This document shows, one piece after another, positions 36,522-46,287 of a stretch of 64,000 nucleotides of DNA. The notes under the pieces were generated by a model. The model did not search any database, was not told the origin of the DNA, and saw only the letters and a list, made by a program, of their open reading frames with translations. The stretch covers positions 186,001 through 250,000 of the forward strand of contig JAPKHK010000007.1 of the NCBI GenBank assembly GCA_026646885.1. Reading direction: 5' to 3'. A program made the translations under genes and the position numbers. The stretch comes from Casimicrobiaceae bacterium. GTDB taxonomy: Bacteria; Pseudomonadota; Gammaproteobacteria; Burkholderiales; Casimicrobiaceae. Numbering within the stretch: position 1 is the first letter of the stretch; the number at the start of each line of letters is the position of its first letter.

Positions 36522-36567
36522 CGCACCACTATGGTGCGTTGCCGAGCGTTGACCCAAGTTTGGTGCA
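36522..36567 (-). promoter_or_regulatory. NtrC enhancer sites upstream of glnA
   Basis: Site 1 (36522-36538), CGCACCACTATGGTGCG, is a perfect palindrome of the NtrC type (GCACC-N5-GGTGC). Site 2 (36551-36567) keeps one good half (TGGTGCA) and a poor left half. They are about 29 bases apart centre to centre and lie about 90-115 bases upstream of the predicted start, normal for NtrC activation. Confidence 0.72.
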
Positions 36568-36569
36568 CA

Positions 36570-36971
36570 TGCCCGATGCACAGCCATCCCGGGGCTGCAA
36601 ATTCTAACGCAAAAACACCGAACGATATCCGTCTGCTCAGGCCTGGCGTCTCACCCGCCCGAGTTCGCGCCGGCGCGACAGCGATAGCGCGCGACCCAAC
36701 CGCGGGTCTCCCTCGGTCGGGTGAAACTAGAAAAGGGCGCCGCTTGGAGGAAAGCACGCGACTCCGGTCTCCCTCGCAGCAAGCCGCAAGAAGCCACGGC
36801 CGCACACCGCGCACTGGCAAAGGCCCAGAGCAAGCAGTCGCTACACCCAGGCGAAGTTGGCCCATTTGAGGCTGCGAGTCAGCTCATCCTGGCCTATAAT
36901 GTGCGCTTTTTCGCGATGTTCCCCGTGTTTCCTGCTCCCTTGCACGGCGACGGGATCCTGGACGACCAGCC
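36570..36971 (+). promoter_or_regulatory. Intergenic region with putative promoter of the rhodanese gene
   Basis: About 400 bases without a credible gene. A perfect TATAAT (36895-36900) lies 72 bases before the rhodanese ATG, but no good -35 box is visible at 16-18 bases. The remainder shows no feature I can name. Confidence 0.4.
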
Positions 36972-37427
36972 ATGAGTAACCTTGACGATCTGCTTTCCAT
37001 TGCCAGGAAACGTGGCACCGAGATGGGTTTGCCTTATTTTGGTGCATTGCTCCCGCGTGAGGCGGCAGCTCTACTCCAAGAGTCGGCCGAGGCGCGCATG
37101 ATCGACGTGAGAACCAATGCCGAATGGGATTGGGTGGGACACGTTTCCGGCTGTCCCCTGATCGAGTGGCAATCCTATCCAGATATGCATCTCAATTCGC
37201 GCTTTCTCGACGAATTGAAGTCCGCCGTTCCCGACCGCAAGGCACCGCTGCTTTTCATTTGCCGCAGCGGCGCCCGCTCCGATCTGGCGGCACGCGCGGC
37301 CACCGCGGGCGGCTACCAGTGCTGTTTCAACGTCCTTGAGGGTTTCGAGGGGGCGCGCGATGAACACGGACATCGCAGCACCATCGGCGGTTGGCGCGCT
37401 GCAGGGCTCCCATGGGAGCAATCTTGA
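36972..37427 (+). CDS. Rhodanese-like sulfurtransferase domain protein
   Basis: 151 residues, one rhodanese domain. The active-site loop CRSGARSD contains the catalytic cysteine. MIDVRTNAEWDWVGHVSG is the typical CDC25/rhodanese opening. There is no signal peptide, so it should be cytoplasmic. It may carry persulfide sulfur; the acceptor is unknown. It stands alone on the plus strand, convergent with the DUF3426 gene (15-base gap). Confidence 0.9.
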   Translation: MSNLDDLLSIARKRGTEMGLPYFGALLPREAAALLQESAEARMIDVRTNAEWDWVGHVSGCPLIEWQSYPDMHLNSRFLDELKSAVPDRKAPLLFICRSGARSDLAARAATAGGYQCCFNVLEGFEGARDEHGHRSTIGGWRAAGLPWEQS

Positions 37428-37442
37428 GCCAATGCCCAAGGC

Positions 37443-38261
37443 TCAAGGAAAGAAGCGCTCGAGCTTGTAACCCTCGGCACGCAAGCCGCCGGAGTCGATG
37501 AAAAGCGTGAGGTAATACTCCTCTGCGCTTGGCAGTCCCCGCTCGACCGAGCCTTTGGCGGAGAGGTACTCCTCGGGAGAAAAAACGCGCCTCGCCACCA
37601 CCTGGCCTCGAACGTCTTGCAAGGCCAGCTCGAGGTGCGGAAACGCCACCGGGAAATCTGCTCGGTTGCGCAGCGTGGCGGAAAGCTGCAAAAGCCCCTT
37701 GCGCGCCGGATCGCTCTGCAGGTCGGAAGCTTCGATGGTGATGCGCCCCGCCTCGCGCGGCGGCCCGATGCTGCAGCCCAGTTCGATGCACGCCGTGCGC
37801 AACAGCAAGCCGAGGTCGGGGTACTCCGCGCTCAAGCGGTCACGATAGGCGAACACGAGCTGCAACACCAAGGTCGCGGACAAGACGCAGACCGCCAGCC
37901 CGTAGCCCCATTTCTCACCCCGGCTCAAGCGGCGGCGCGCGCGCGCAAGCTCGCCGGGCAGGCTGACCGGAGTTTCCTCCTGCGGCAGCGGGCCGGGCGG
38001 CCCCGGCGGCACTCCGCCTTCGCCCACCGGTCGGCGCAACGTCATGGTGGGCGGACCCTTCGCGGGATCGAAACCCTCCTCCAGCTCGTATTCCGGCCGG
38101 GCCAGCGTATTCTGCCGCAATTCGACCAAATACCTACGCCCGTCGAACACCCCATGGCATTGGCCGCACCGGACACGCCCTTCGCGCAGGGAAAGCTGCC
38201 CCGCAGTGATGCGAAATACGGTCTGACAGTTGGGGCAGCGGGTGAACAAGGTAGCGGACAT
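37443..38261 (-). CDS. MJ0042 zinc-finger / DUF3426 membrane protein
   Basis: 272 residues. The N-terminal MJ0042-type zinc finger has CPNCQTVF and CGQCHGVFDG. A Pro-rich linker follows, then one membrane helix at about 125-145 (YGLAVCVLSATLVLQLVFAY) and a DUF3426 periplasmic domain (about 150-272). It follows prmA by 14 bases, the usual betaproteobacterial order. Function not established. ATG 38261 was chosen because the zinc finger starts immediately after it; the frame continues upstream over prmA. Confidence 0.85.
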   Translation of the reverse strand: MSATLFTRCPNCQTVFRITAGQLSLREGRVRCGQCHGVFDGRRYLVELRQNTLARPEYELEEGFDPAKGPPTMTLRRPVGEGGVPPGPPGPLPQEETPVSLPGELARARRRLSRGEKWGYGLAVCVLSATLVLQLVFAYRDRLSAEYPDLGLLLRTACIELGCSIGPPREAGRITIEASDLQSDPARKGLLQLSATLRNRADFPVAFPHLELALQDVRGQVVARRVFSPEEYLSAKGSVERGLPSAEEYYLTLFIDSGGLRAEGYKLERFFP

Positions 38262-38275
38262 TTCGGAAATGAAGC

Positions 38276-39172
38276 TTAGGGCTTGCTCCCCCACAAGGCA
38301 ACCCATCCCTCGTCCTGTGCCCACACATCCAATTTGACCCATGGCGCATAAGCCTGCGTGACTTGGTCGGCCTGATGGGCGAGAACCCCGGAGAGCACCA
38401 AGCTGCCTCCCGGCGCAATGTGCTTGCACAACAGCGGCGCGAGGGCACACAGGGGGTTGGTCAAAATGTTGGCAAGCACCACATGGAAACGCCGCTCCGG
38501 CTCCTCGCCAGGCAGAAAGAAGCTTGCGGTCACGCCGTTGCGCGCGGCATTGTCCGTTGCGGACTGAACGGCCTGCGGGTCGATGTCCACGCCGCTGACC
38601 AAAGCCGCTCCGAGGCGTGCACCGGCGATGGCCAGAAGGCCACTGCCGCAGCCATAGTCGAGCAACGTCATGCCCGGCGCGAGATGCGCGTCGAGCCAAC
38701 GTAAGCACAGCCGAGTCGTGGCGTGGCTGCCAGTGCCGAAAGCGAGCCCCGGGTCGAGCAGGATGTTGATCGCCCCCTCATCGACCGGTTCGCTCCAGCT
38801 TGGAATCACCCATAGCCGGTCGCTGATCTGTAGGGGCCCAAACTGCGACTGGGTGAGTCGTACCCAATCCTGTTCGTCGACGACCCGTTCGGCGCACGAT
38901 TCGATAACCGGCAAGGCCTGCCGGTCCGCCAGCTCGCGCAGGAGGCGCGCGACCGAGGTTCCTTCGGAGAAAAGAGCGACCACTCGATTGAGATCCCAAG
39001 CTCCCCGGTCCGGTGCCAGCGCCCCCGGTTCGCCGTAGAGAGGCGACTCCGCCGCGGTCCCGGCCACGGCATCGGCGATGTCTACCGCCAGCGCCCCGGC
39101 CGCCAGCAGTGCGTCAGACCAGCGCTCGGCCGCATCAGCGTCGGCTTCGAAGCTCAGCGCAAGATAAGCCAC
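38276..39172 (-). CDS. prmA: Ribosomal protein L11 methyltransferase
   Basis: 298 residues from GTG 39172. It methylates L11 lysines and the N-terminus with SAM. The motif I region is LLDYGCGSGLLAIAGARLGA, and NPPL-like motif IV is LANILTNPL; DPGLAFGTGSHATTRLCL precedes it. The GTG lies one base after the accC stop, giving the family start (AYLALSFEADADAAERWSDA). The frame extends 51 codons upstream inside accC, without similarity. Confidence 0.93.
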   Translation of the reverse strand: MAYLALSFEADADAAERWSDALLAAGALAVDIADAVAGTAAESPLYGEPGALAPDRGAWDLNRVVALFSEGTSVARLLRELADRQALPVIESCAERVVDEQDWVRLTQSQFGPLQISDRLWVIPSWSEPVDEGAINILLDPGLAFGTGSHATTRLCLRWLDAHLAPGMTLLDYGCGSGLLAIAGARLGAALVSGVDIDPQAVQSATDNAARNGVTASFFLPGEEPERRFHVVLANILTNPLCALAPLLCKHIAPGGSLVLSGVLAHQADQVTQAYAPWVKLDVWAQDEGWVALWGSKP

Positions 39173-39173
39173 G

Positions 39174-40532
39174 TCAAGCGCCAGTCTTTTTGGTCTTGGC
39201 GAGGCGCTGTTCGAGATAGTGGATCGATGTTCCGCCGCGCCGGAACATTTCGTCCGCAAGCAGCTCCTGATGGAGCGGGATGTTGGTCTTGATGCCCTCG
39301 ACCACCATTTCCGACAAGGCGACACGCATGCGCGCCATAGCCTGCTCGCGGGTCTCGCCGTAGGCGATGACCTTGCCGATCATCGAATCGTAGTGCGGCG
39401 GAACGAAGTAGCCGTGGTAGACGTGCGAATCGACGCGAATTCCAGGACCTCCGGGCGGATGCCACGAGGTGATGCGCCCCGGCGAGGGTACGAAGCTAAA
39501 CGAGTCTTCAGCGTTGATTCGGCATTCGATGGCGTGCCCGTGTTTTTCGACGTCGCGCTGCTTGAAGCGCAGCTTTTCGCCTGCGGCGATTCGGATCTGC
39601 TCCTGGACGATATCGACGCCGGTGATGAGTTCCGTCACCGGGTGTTCGACCTGCACCCGAGTATTCATTTCGATGAAGTAGAACTCGTCGTTTTCATAGA
39701 GGAACTCGAAAGTGCCCGCGCCGCGATAGCCGATTTGCCGGCAGGCATCGGCGCAGCGCTCGCCGATCTTGGCGATCGCGCGGGGCGGAATACCCGGCGC
39801 GGGGGCCTCCTCGATGATCTTCTGATGGCGCCGCTGCATCGAGCAATCACGTTCGCCCAGGTAGACGGCGTTGCGGTATTCGTCGGCGAGCACTTGAATC
39901 TCCACGTGCCGCGGATTCTCCAAGTACTTCTCCAGATAGACCATGGGGTTTCCGAACGCCGCCTGAGCTTCGCTGCGGGTCAAGGCGATGGCGTTGAGCA
40001 GGGCCGCCTCGGTGTGGACCACGCGCATTCCCCGGCCTCCCCCCCCTCCCGCCGCCTTGATGATCACCGGATAGCCGACCGCGCGGGCGATACGCACGGC
40101 TTCTTTGGATTCCTCTGGTAGCGCGCCCTCCGACCCCGGCACGCAAGGCACGCCAGCTTCTTTCATGGCGTTTTTGGCGCTCACCTTGTCGCCCATGAGC
40201 CGAATGGTATCTGCCCTCGGGCCGACGAAAACGAAACCGCTGCGTTCGACCTTGTCGGCAAAATCGGCATTCTCAGAGAGGAAGCCGTAGCCGGGGTGGA
40301 TAGCCTCGGCATCAGTAACCTCAGCAGCGCTGATGATGGCCGGGATATTCAGATAGCTCTGGCTGCTCGGTGCCGGGCCGATGCAGACCGATTCGTCGGC
40401 CAGCCGAACGTATTTCGCCTCGGCATCCGCCTGGGAATGAACCACTACGGTCTTGATGCCCATTTCGCGGCAGGCGCGCTGAATGCGCAGGGCGATCTCG
40501 CCGCGATTGGCAATGAGGATCTTCTCAAACAC
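39174..40532 (-). CDS. accC: Biotin carboxylase subunit of acetyl-CoA carboxylase
   Basis: 452 residues. It carboxylates the biotin on AccB using bicarbonate and ATP. It opens with [20 protein letters not shown]. The ATP-grasp glycine loop is GGGGGRGMR, and the catalytic region has [14 protein letters not shown] and [12 protein letters not shown]. It follows accB with a 120-base gap and precedes prmA. It needs biotin attached by BirA, encoded at 58 kb in this window. Confidence 0.97.
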   Translation of the reverse strand: MFEKILIANRGEIALRIQRACREMGIKTVVVHSQADAEAKYVRLADESVCIGPAPSSQSYLNIPAIISAAEVTDAEAIHPGYGFLSENADFADKVERSGFVFVGPRADTIRLMGDKVSAKNAMKEAGVPCVPGSEGALPEESKEAVRIARAVGYPVIIKAAGGGGGRGMRVVHTEAALLNAIALTRSEAQAAFGNPMVYLEKYLENPRHVEIQVLADEYRNAVYLGERDCSMQRRHQKIIEEAPAPGIPPRAIAKIGERCADACRQIGYRGAGTFEFLYENDEFYFIEMNTRVQVEHPVTELITGVDIVQEQIRIAAGEKLRFKQRDVEKHGHAIECRINAEDSFSFVPSPGRITSWHPPGGPGIRVDSHVYHGYFVPPHYDSMIGKVIAYGETREQAMARMRVALSEMVVEGIKTNIPLHQELLADEMFRRGGTSIHYLEQRLAKTKKTGA

Positions 40533-40652
40533 CTGCTAGCTCCCACAAGCAGCCCGGGACCGATTGCTTCCCGCCGCTGCAGCTATGAATCATCGGGGTG
40601 TCTTTGCGGGCCGGCGACCAAGTGGCGGTCTCCGCGCCCTTCTGTTCACGGA

Positions 40653-41108
40653 TCAGGCGATGACGAACAGCGCCTGGCCATATTCGACCGGTTGGCCGTT
40701 TTCGACCAAGATGGCCTTGATTACGCCCGCCTTATCCGACTCGATTTCGTTCATGAGCTTCATCGCCTCGATGATGCACAGCGTATCCCCAGCGCCGACG
40801 CTCTGGCCGACCTCGGCAAATGGCTTGACCTCCGGAGAAGATGCTCGGTAAAAAGTGCCCACCATCGGCGACTTCACCACGTGCCCTTCGGGCTCAGCCG
40901 GTTCCACCGCCGCTGGAGCAGCAACGGCCGTTACTGCCGGGGCGGCGGCCGTCGAGGCCGACGGCGGCAGCGTGATGGTATGAAGGCTTGGCGCGGCCGG
41001 AACGGCCCGAGTGATTCGCACCCGCTCCTCGCCTTCGGTGACCTCCAATTCCGCGATCCCCGATTCCTCGACCAAGTCGATGAGTTTCTTTAGTTTTCGC
41101 AAATCCAT
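40653..41108 (-). CDS. accB: Biotin carboxyl carrier protein of acetyl-CoA carboxylase
   Basis: 151 residues. An N-terminal helical segment ([19 protein letters not shown]) is followed by an Ala/Pro linker (about 50-75) and the biotinyl domain (about 76-151). The biotin-accepting lysine is in [10 protein letters not shown]. It follows aroQ by eight bases, the common aroQ-accB-accC order. Confidence 0.97.
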   Translation of the reverse strand: MDLRKLKKLIDLVEESGIAELEVTEGEERVRITRAVPAAPSLHTITLPPSASTAAAPAVTAVAAPAAVEPAEPEGHVVKSPMVGTFYRASSPEVKPFAEVGQSVGAGDTLCIIEAMKLMNEIESDKAGVIKAILVENGQPVEYGQALFVIA

Positions 41109-41116
41109 TGAGTACG

Positions 41117-41587
41117 CTACTCCCTAAGCTTGCTGAGCGCGTAGCTCAGCGCCAATTCATAACCCTTAACCCCCAGGCCAACGATGCAGCCAAGCGCAAC
41201 GTCAGAGAAATAGGAAACGCGCCGGAAGGGCTCTCGGGCATGCACATTGGAGAGGTGGACTTCGACAAAGGGAATGCTCACGCCTAACAGCGCGTCCCGA
41301 AGCGAGACGCTGGTATGAGTCAGTCCGCCGGGGTTGACGATGATGAAGCGCACCCCCTCCGAGCGTGCCAGGTGCACCCGGTCGATCAGCTCGCCTTCGT
41401 GATTGCTCTGAAAACTCGCCAAACTGAAGCCGGACCGAGCGGCCTGCTTGGCCAAGTCCTCATCCACCTGTTTCAGGCTAGCATGGCCATAAATCTCGGG
41501 CTCGCGCGTTCCTAGCAGATTTAGGTTGGGGCCATGCAAGACAAGTACGGCCGGTCCGCTTGCAACGACATCAGCCGCGGAAGGCAT
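41117..41587 (-). CDS. aroQ: 3-dehydroquinate dehydratase, type II
   Basis: 156 residues; third step of the shikimate pathway. Signatures are [51 protein letters not shown] and [17 protein letters not shown] 41587 was chosen for family length; the frame continues upstream with Arg-rich sequence and no similarity. It follows tlpA by 150 bases, where the accBC promoter may lie. Confidence 0.95.
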   Translation of the reverse strand: MPSAADVVASGPAVLVLHGPNLNLLGTREPEIYGHASLKQVDEDLAKQAARSGFSLASFQSNHEGELIDRVHLARSEGVRFIIVNPGGLTHTSVSLRDALLGVSIPFVEVHLSNVHAREPFRRVSYFSDVALGCIVGLGVKGYELALSYALSKLRE

Positions 41588-41737
41588 CAATCTCGAACGT
41601 CCACGGCGCCTTTCCTGGCCCATCCGAACCTCTCGGGGCTGATTGCGAGGGCGCAAGTTTGCCGCAATTCGCTGCAACTTGTCCATTAATTCTGGTTTTT
41701 TGTCCGACGTTAGTCAAGCTCGGCGGGTGCCGGGGGG

Positions 41738-42325
41738 TCACAGGGCTTTGCGTACGATGGCGTCCAGGCGCGCCGCTGAGATGCGCCCAAGATGGGCGTC
41801 CGCAATCTCGCCACGGCGATCGATCACCACGGTGAACGGAAGAACCCCGTAGGTGTTTCCCGCGGCCCGCGCAAGATCCAAGGCGCCAAAGCCCCCGATC
41901 AGAACCGGGTAGGTGATGCCCATTTCTTTCGCATATTCGCGCACCGGGTCGCTTTGATCGATCGCCAAGCCAACGATGGTGACCGGTTCCCGGGCGAACT
42001 GCGCGTGTAGATCAATGAGTTCCGGAATCTCCTCGCGGCAGGGACCGCACCAGGTTGCCCAGAAGTTCACGACGAGCACCCGCCCGGCCCACTGCTTGAT
42101 CGGTTGCGGCTGCCCCGTGAGGTCGGGCAACACGGCGGCATGGATGGGGGCCAGGTCACGGCTTGGCGAAAGCTTGTCGGCATGCTTCGCCGCGGACGGT
42201 TCGAACCAGCGCAGCAGAGCCGCGCCCCCGAGCACCAAGGCCAGCCCCAAGACCACCAGGCCGGGCCCGCTGGCAAGGCGTGCCCGCCAACTCGGGCGCC
42301 CTCGGGACTCAGCGGGGGATTCCAT
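41738..42325 (-). CDS. TlpA/ResA-type thiol-disulfide protein
   Basis: 195 residues. One N-terminal membrane anchor (about 18-36, GLVVLGLALVLGGAALL) is followed by a periplasmic thioredoxin fold with the active site WCGPC in NFWATWCGPCREE and a cis-Pro region at VLPFTVVI. It reduces or shuffles periplasmic disulfides, for example in cytochrome c maturation. The ATG overlaps the end of dsbD by 17 bases; DsbD could supply its electrons. Upstream codons in frame belong to dsbD sequence. Confidence 0.9.
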   Translation of the reverse strand: MESPAESRGRPSWRARLASGPGLVVLGLALVLGGAALLRWFEPSAAKHADKLSPSRDLAPIHAAVLPDLTGQPQPIKQWAGRVLVVNFWATWCGPCREEIPELIDLHAQFAREPVTIVGLAIDQSDPVREYAKEMGITYPVLIGGFGALDLARAAGNTYGVLPFTVVIDRRGEIADAHLGRISAARLDAIVRKAL

Positions 42326-44153
42326 GCAATACCGCCAGAAAGCGCTCTGCGGGCATGAAGCCAATGACCCGCGGCTGCGGCAGCTCCCGACCTTGGGTAT
42401 CGAAGAAGATGATCCCGGGCGGGCCAAAAAGCGCGAAACGCTTCAACAGCGCTTTGGCAGCGTCGTCGCTAGCGGTCACATCCGCCTGCAGCAGCGCAAA
42501 TTCCTGAAGCTTCGCCGCTACCGCGGTCTCGGCAAAAGTGAAACGCTCCATCTCTTTGCAGGAGACGCACCAATCGGCATAGAAGTCGAGCATTACGGGC
42601 TTGCCCTTGGCCTCGCCCAGAGCCTGTTCGAACTGCGCCAAACTCCGCACTTTCTGGAATTGAGGTGTGACCGCGCTCGGTGCCGCCCCCGCGGTTCGCA
42701 GCCCGGAGAGCGGCTGCAATACGTCGGTGCCGCCGCTCAGTGCCCCCACCCACTGCGCCACCCCCGCCAGGAGACAGACCACCCCCAGGGCCTTGCCGAG
42801 TCGCCGAACGCCGGGGGTCTCGGGCGGCAGACCGTCGAGTACGCGCAGATACACGGCAAGGACGCATAGCATCGTTCCCCAAACCGCCATCTGCACGGCG
42901 ATCGGCAGTATGGGCGCAACCAGCCAGGCGGCGACAAAAAGCAACACCCACCCGAAAGCACGCTGTACCGACTCCATCCAGGCACCGGCGCGGGGCAAGA
43001 TCGACCCCGCCGACGCGCCAATCAGCAGCAGCGGCAGGCCCATGCCCAGACCCATGACAAACAAGGCGGCCCCACCCAAAACCTGATCTCCCGTTTTGGC
43101 GATATACAAAAGCGCGCCCGCCAAGGGGGCAGCTACGCACGGGCCGATGATCAGACCGGACAGAACCCCCATCATCGCGACCGCCGCGTATTTGCCCCCG
43201 GGGAGCCGATCGACGCGATGTCGCAGTGCGGCTTGCAACCGGTGCGGCAGTTGCAAGTGATAGACCCCAAACATCGACAGGGCGAGCAGAACGAAGATCG
43301 CCGCGAAACTACCCAGCACCCAGGGATTTTGCAACGCGCTTGCCAATAGCAGCCCGCTCGCGGCCGCCAATACCCCGGCCAGCGCGTAGGTTCCCGCCAT
43401 ACCTAGGACATACGCCCCCGCGAGCAGCAGGCCGCGCAAGGGCGTAACGGCGTTGCCGTGCCCCACGATCAGGCTCGAGAGGATTGGGAGCATGGGCAGC
43501 ATGCACGGAGTAAAGGCGAGCAAGAGGCCAAAACCGAAGAAACCGCCCAGTGTCACAGCCAGACTTCCGCCAGCGAGCAACCCTTCGGCTTGGCTGGCCT
43601 CGTCCGGGCCCAACGCGGCCAGCGCCGCTGGCGCCATTGGCTGCGCCCCCGGCGGCGATGGGCTCGGCGCAGAGGCCGAGCCTCCCGCGGAGCGGGCTAC
43701 CGGCGGCTGCGGCAACGCGGTAGCAGCGGCCGGAACCACAAGGCTCAAATGCTGTAGCTGGGGAGGAAAACACACGCCCAGGTCAGCGCAGCCTTGCGAG
43801 GTGACGCTCAGTTTGAGCTTCTGCCCGGGCACCGCTCCTTGCATGGCGACGGGAATGCGCAAGTCGCCGCGATAGGTTTCCACGCGCCCGAAATACTCGT
43901 CTTCCTTGACCTTGCCAGGCGGAAAGCGCGCCTCTCCCAACGCGGCACCGTCCAATGCGAAGCGCAGCTTTTCACGGTACAGGTAATAGCCCTTGGCGAT
44001 ACGAAAACGCACCTCCAGGCTCTGCCCATCGAGCACTCTCGCGTCCAGCTTGAAAGCGACCTCGGGGTCGAGCAGCTCTTCCGCCGCGCGCACCCCCTGG
44101 GCAAGCATGGCAAGGGTGCAGAAGAGGGCCAAGCGCAGTGTGTTAGAGTGCAT
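42309..44153 (-). CDS. dsbD: Thiol:disulfide interchange protein DsbD
   Basis: 614 residues. It carries electrons from cytosolic thioredoxin to the periplasm. After a signal peptide, the alpha domain has GCADLGVCFPPQ. The eight-helix beta domain (about 195-450) has the paired cysteines in FTPCMLPMLP and IGPCVAAPL. The C-terminal gamma domain has DWCVSCKEME. All six redox cysteines are present. The gene starts four bases after the cutA stop and overlaps tlpA. Confidence 0.96.
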   Translation of the reverse strand: MHSNTLRLALFCTLAMLAQGVRAAEELLDPEVAFKLDARVLDGQSLEVRFRIAKGYYLYREKLRFALDGAALGEARFPPGKVKEDEYFGRVETYRGDLRIPVAMQGAVPGQKLKLSVTSQGCADLGVCFPPQLQHLSLVVPAAATALPQPPVARSAGGSASAPSPSPPGAQPMAPAALAALGPDEASQAEGLLAGGSLAVTLGGFFGFGLLLAFTPCMLPMLPILSSLIVGHGNAVTPLRGLLLAGAYVLGMAGTYALAGVLAAASGLLLASALQNPWVLGSFAAIFVLLALSMFGVYHLQLPHRLQAALRHRVDRLPGGKYAAVAMMGVLSGLIIGPCVAAPLAGALLYIAKTGDQVLGGAALFVMGLGMGLPLLLIGASAGSILPRAGAWMESVQRAFGWVLLFVAAWLVAPILPIAVQMAVWGTMLCVLAVYLRVLDGLPPETPGVRRLGKALGVVCLLAGVAQWVGALSGGTDVLQPLSGLRTAGAAPSAVTPQFQKVRSLAQFEQALGEAKGKPVMLDFYADWCVSCKEMERFTFAETAVAAKLQEFALLQADVTASDDAAKALLKRFALFGPPGIIFFDTQGRELPQPRVIGFMPAERFLAVLHGIPR

Positions 44154-44157
44154 CGGA

Positions 44158-44484
44158 TCAGTTCTCAGTGGAGTCCGTTTCCCGGCCTAACCATTCGAGG
44201 TAGCCGGCGAGCCCCGCGCTCAGGGGGACAGCGATCACTTCCGGAAGTTCGTAGGGGTGGTTCGCCCGTATGCATGCCTCGACCTCCGAGTAGCGCTGAG
44301 CGGTGGTCTTGATTTGCAAAGGAATCTCCCGCGCGTTTTCGATTTTTCCCTGCCAGTGGTAAAGTGAATGCGTTGGGCTGCCGATATTCACGCATGCAGC
44401 GAGGTGCCGCTCGATCAAGAGCGCCGCGATTTTTTCGGCGCTGCCCGGATCGGGACAGTGAGTGAGTACGAGCAGGAATTCCAT
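44158..44484 (-). CDS. cutA: Divalent-cation tolerance protein CutA
   Basis: 108 residues, the usual size of CutA, a trimeric PII-like fold. Signatures are LLVLTHCPDPGSAEKIA, LAACVNIG, SLYHWQGKIENA and HPYELPEVIAVP. Role in metal tolerance is historical and not proven. ATG 44484 was chosen for family length. It is upstream of dsbD in the same unit, as in many proteobacteria, and divergent from fxsA. Confidence 0.93.
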   Translation of the reverse strand: MEFLLVLTHCPDPGSAEKIAALLIERHLAACVNIGSPTHSLYHWQGKIENAREIPLQIKTTAQRYSEVEACIRANHPYELPEVIAVPLSAGLAGYLEWLGRETDSTEN

Positions 44485-44507
44485 CAACCGAATGCGAGGA
44501 TCGGGCG

Positions 44508-44912
44508 ATGCGATACGCAATGTTGGTCATTTTACTGGGTTTCCCGGTTCTCGACTTCTTTCTTACCATTCGGCTGGCCCACGCCACCGGCGTCCCGGTC
44601 GCAGCCTGGTTCGTCTTGGGCGCCGTTGCCGGCTGGATGCTCTTGCGCGCACAGCGCTTGAATTTCCGGGCGCGTACCCTGGCGGCGATGTACGGCCCCG
44701 ATTCGCTACTGCGCGGTCTCTTGGACAGCGGGCGCAAGGTCTTGGCGGGTTTCCTGTTCCTGTTGCCCGGCGTGCTGTCCGACAGCATGGCTTTGCTGCT
44801 CTTGCTAGTACCCATCAATGTCGGTCCTACGCTGCAAGTCCAGACCACCACACAGCGAGGAGGAACACGTTCGCCACAGACCCTGGACGGGGACTTCCGT
44901 CGCGTCGACTAG
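44508..44912 (+). CDS. fxsA: FxsA family membrane protein
   Basis: 134 residues. FxsA-type cytoplasmic membrane protein with three or so helices: [27 protein letters not shown] and [21 protein letters not shown]. In E. coli FxsA counteracts phage T7 exclusion by F plasmid, but its normal function is unknown. The last four bases overlap the stop of convergent lgt. Confidence 0.9.
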   Translation: MRYAMLVILLGFPVLDFFLTIRLAHATGVPVAAWFVLGAVAGWMLLRAQRLNFRARTLAAMYGPDSLLRGLLDSGRKVLAGFLFLLPGVLSDSMALLLLLVPINVGPTLQVQTTTQRGGTRSPQTLDGDFRRVD

Positions 44913-45709
44913 CGCGCGGCAGGCTTCGCACCATCCTGCCGGTAGACCCAGACGAGCATTCCAGCACCGATTAGGGTCATCGGCAGGCTCAGCCACTGCC
45001 CCATGCTGAAACCCAAGGCCAGCAGCCCCAGAAAATCGTCCGGTTCGCGGGCGAATTCCGCGACAAACCTGAAACATCCGTAGCCGAGCAAGAAGAGGCC
45101 GGACACCGCCCCTGTTGGCCGCGGTTTCGCTGAAAAAAACCAAAGAATGACAAACAGCGCCACGCCCTCCAGCGCGAATTGATAGAGTTGCGAGGGATGG
45201 CGCGGCAACTGGTCGACTTGCGGAAAAACCATGGCCCAGGACACGTCGCTGGGTCGCCCCCACAGCTCGCCATTGATGAAATTCCCTATGCGGCCACTGG
45301 CCAGGCCCAGCGGCACCAGCGGGGCGATAAAATCGGTGACGGCCAGCCACGGTCGACCGCGTCGCTCGGCAAAGAACCACAAGGCGACGAGAACGCCGAG
45401 GAAGCCGCCATGAAAAGCCATGCCGCCCTGCCAGACCGCCAGAATCTCCAGCGGGTGCTCCAGGTAATAGCCCGGCTTGTAGAAAAGAACGTAGCCGAGG
45501 CGCCCACCCAAGACCACGCCGAGCACGCCATAGAACAAGAGATCGTCCAGATCCTGCGCGGTCCAACCCGAGGCGGCATAGGTCCTTGCCCGCCGCCGAC
45601 CCAAGAACAGAAACAGGAGGAAGGCCAAGAGGTAGCTCAGCCCATACCAACGCACCGCAATGGGCCCGAGGGAAAAGGCGATCGGATCAAACTGGGGATG
45701 AATGAACAT
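44909..45709 (-). CDS. lgt: Prolipoprotein diacylglyceryl transferase
   Basis: 266 residues. It adds diacylglycerol to the lipobox cysteine. Several membrane helices are present. Signatures are [26 protein letters not shown] and [17 protein letters not shown] with the catalytic residues, and [16 protein letters not shown] 45709 ([13 protein letters not shown]) is family-typical; a TTG further upstream is possible. It overlaps fxsA by four bases at the stop. Confidence 0.95.
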   Translation of the reverse strand: MFIHPQFDPIAFSLGPIAVRWYGLSYLLAFLLFLFLGRRRARTYAASGWTAQDLDDLLFYGVLGVVLGGRLGYVLFYKPGYYLEHPLEILAVWQGGMAFHGGFLGVLVALWFFAERRGRPWLAVTDFIAPLVPLGLASGRIGNFINGELWGRPSDVSWAMVFPQVDQLPRHPSQLYQFALEGVALFVILWFFSAKPRPTGAVSGLFLLGYGCFRFVAEFAREPDDFLGLLALGFSMGQWLSLPMTLIGAGMLVWVYRQDGAKPAAR

Positions 45710-45788
45710 GGCGGATGACAATGCGACACCCAGGCTAAAATCACGGCATTATGCCTGATCCATGTGACGCCTCCGAAAACCAACCCGC

Positions 45789-46283
45789 GTGCCGACCGTG
45801 ACCCATCCTCTCAGCCCCACCGCCCAGCGGGCGCAAGCAGCCCTGCAGGCCGCCGGCCTGGCAGTGACCGTCGTCGAACACCCAACCGCCGCCCGCACGT
45901 CCGCGCAGGCCGCCGAGACCCTCGGATGCAGTGTCGCCGAAATCGCCAAATCCCTGGTGTTTCGGGGCGAAGTGTCCGGCAAACCGGTTTTAGTGGTGGC
46001 CAGCGGCGAAAACCGCATCGACCTCGCCAAGATCGCGCGGCTCCTCGGTGAACCAGTGGGCAAACCCGATGCGGCTTTCGTGCGCGAAGTCACCGGCTTC
46101 GCCATCGGCGGCATTCCGCCGCTGGGGCATGCTCAAGCCCTGCGCACCTTGATCGATCAAAACCTGCTGCGCTACACCACGGTCTACGCCGCCGGCGGCA
46201 CACCCAACGCAATGTTTCCAGTCGCTCCCGCCGACCTGGTGCGCGCCACTGGCGGCGAGGTGGCCGATGTGCGCCAAGAATAG
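45789..46283 (+). CDS. YbaK/ProX-type aminoacyl-tRNA deacylase
   Basis: 164 residues. A YbaK/EbsC domain fills most of it: VVEHPTAARTSAQAAETLGC, EIAKSLVFRG, the lysine in the AKIARLLGEPV region and FAIGGIPPLGH (GxxPP-type loop). These proteins hydrolyse wrongly charged tRNA, for example Cys-tRNA-Pro. It starts with GTG at 45789, with a second in-frame GTG nine bases on. It ends five bases before the convergent metF stop. Confidence 0.88.
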   Translation: MPTVTHPLSPTAQRAQAALQAAGLAVTVVEHPTAARTSAQAAETLGCSVAEIAKSLVFRGEVSGKPVLVVASGENRIDLAKIARLLGEPVGKPDAAFVREVTGFAIGGIPPLGHAQALRTLIDQNLLRYTTVYAAGGTPNAMFPVAPADLVRATGGEVADVRQE

Positions 46284-46287
46284 CCGT

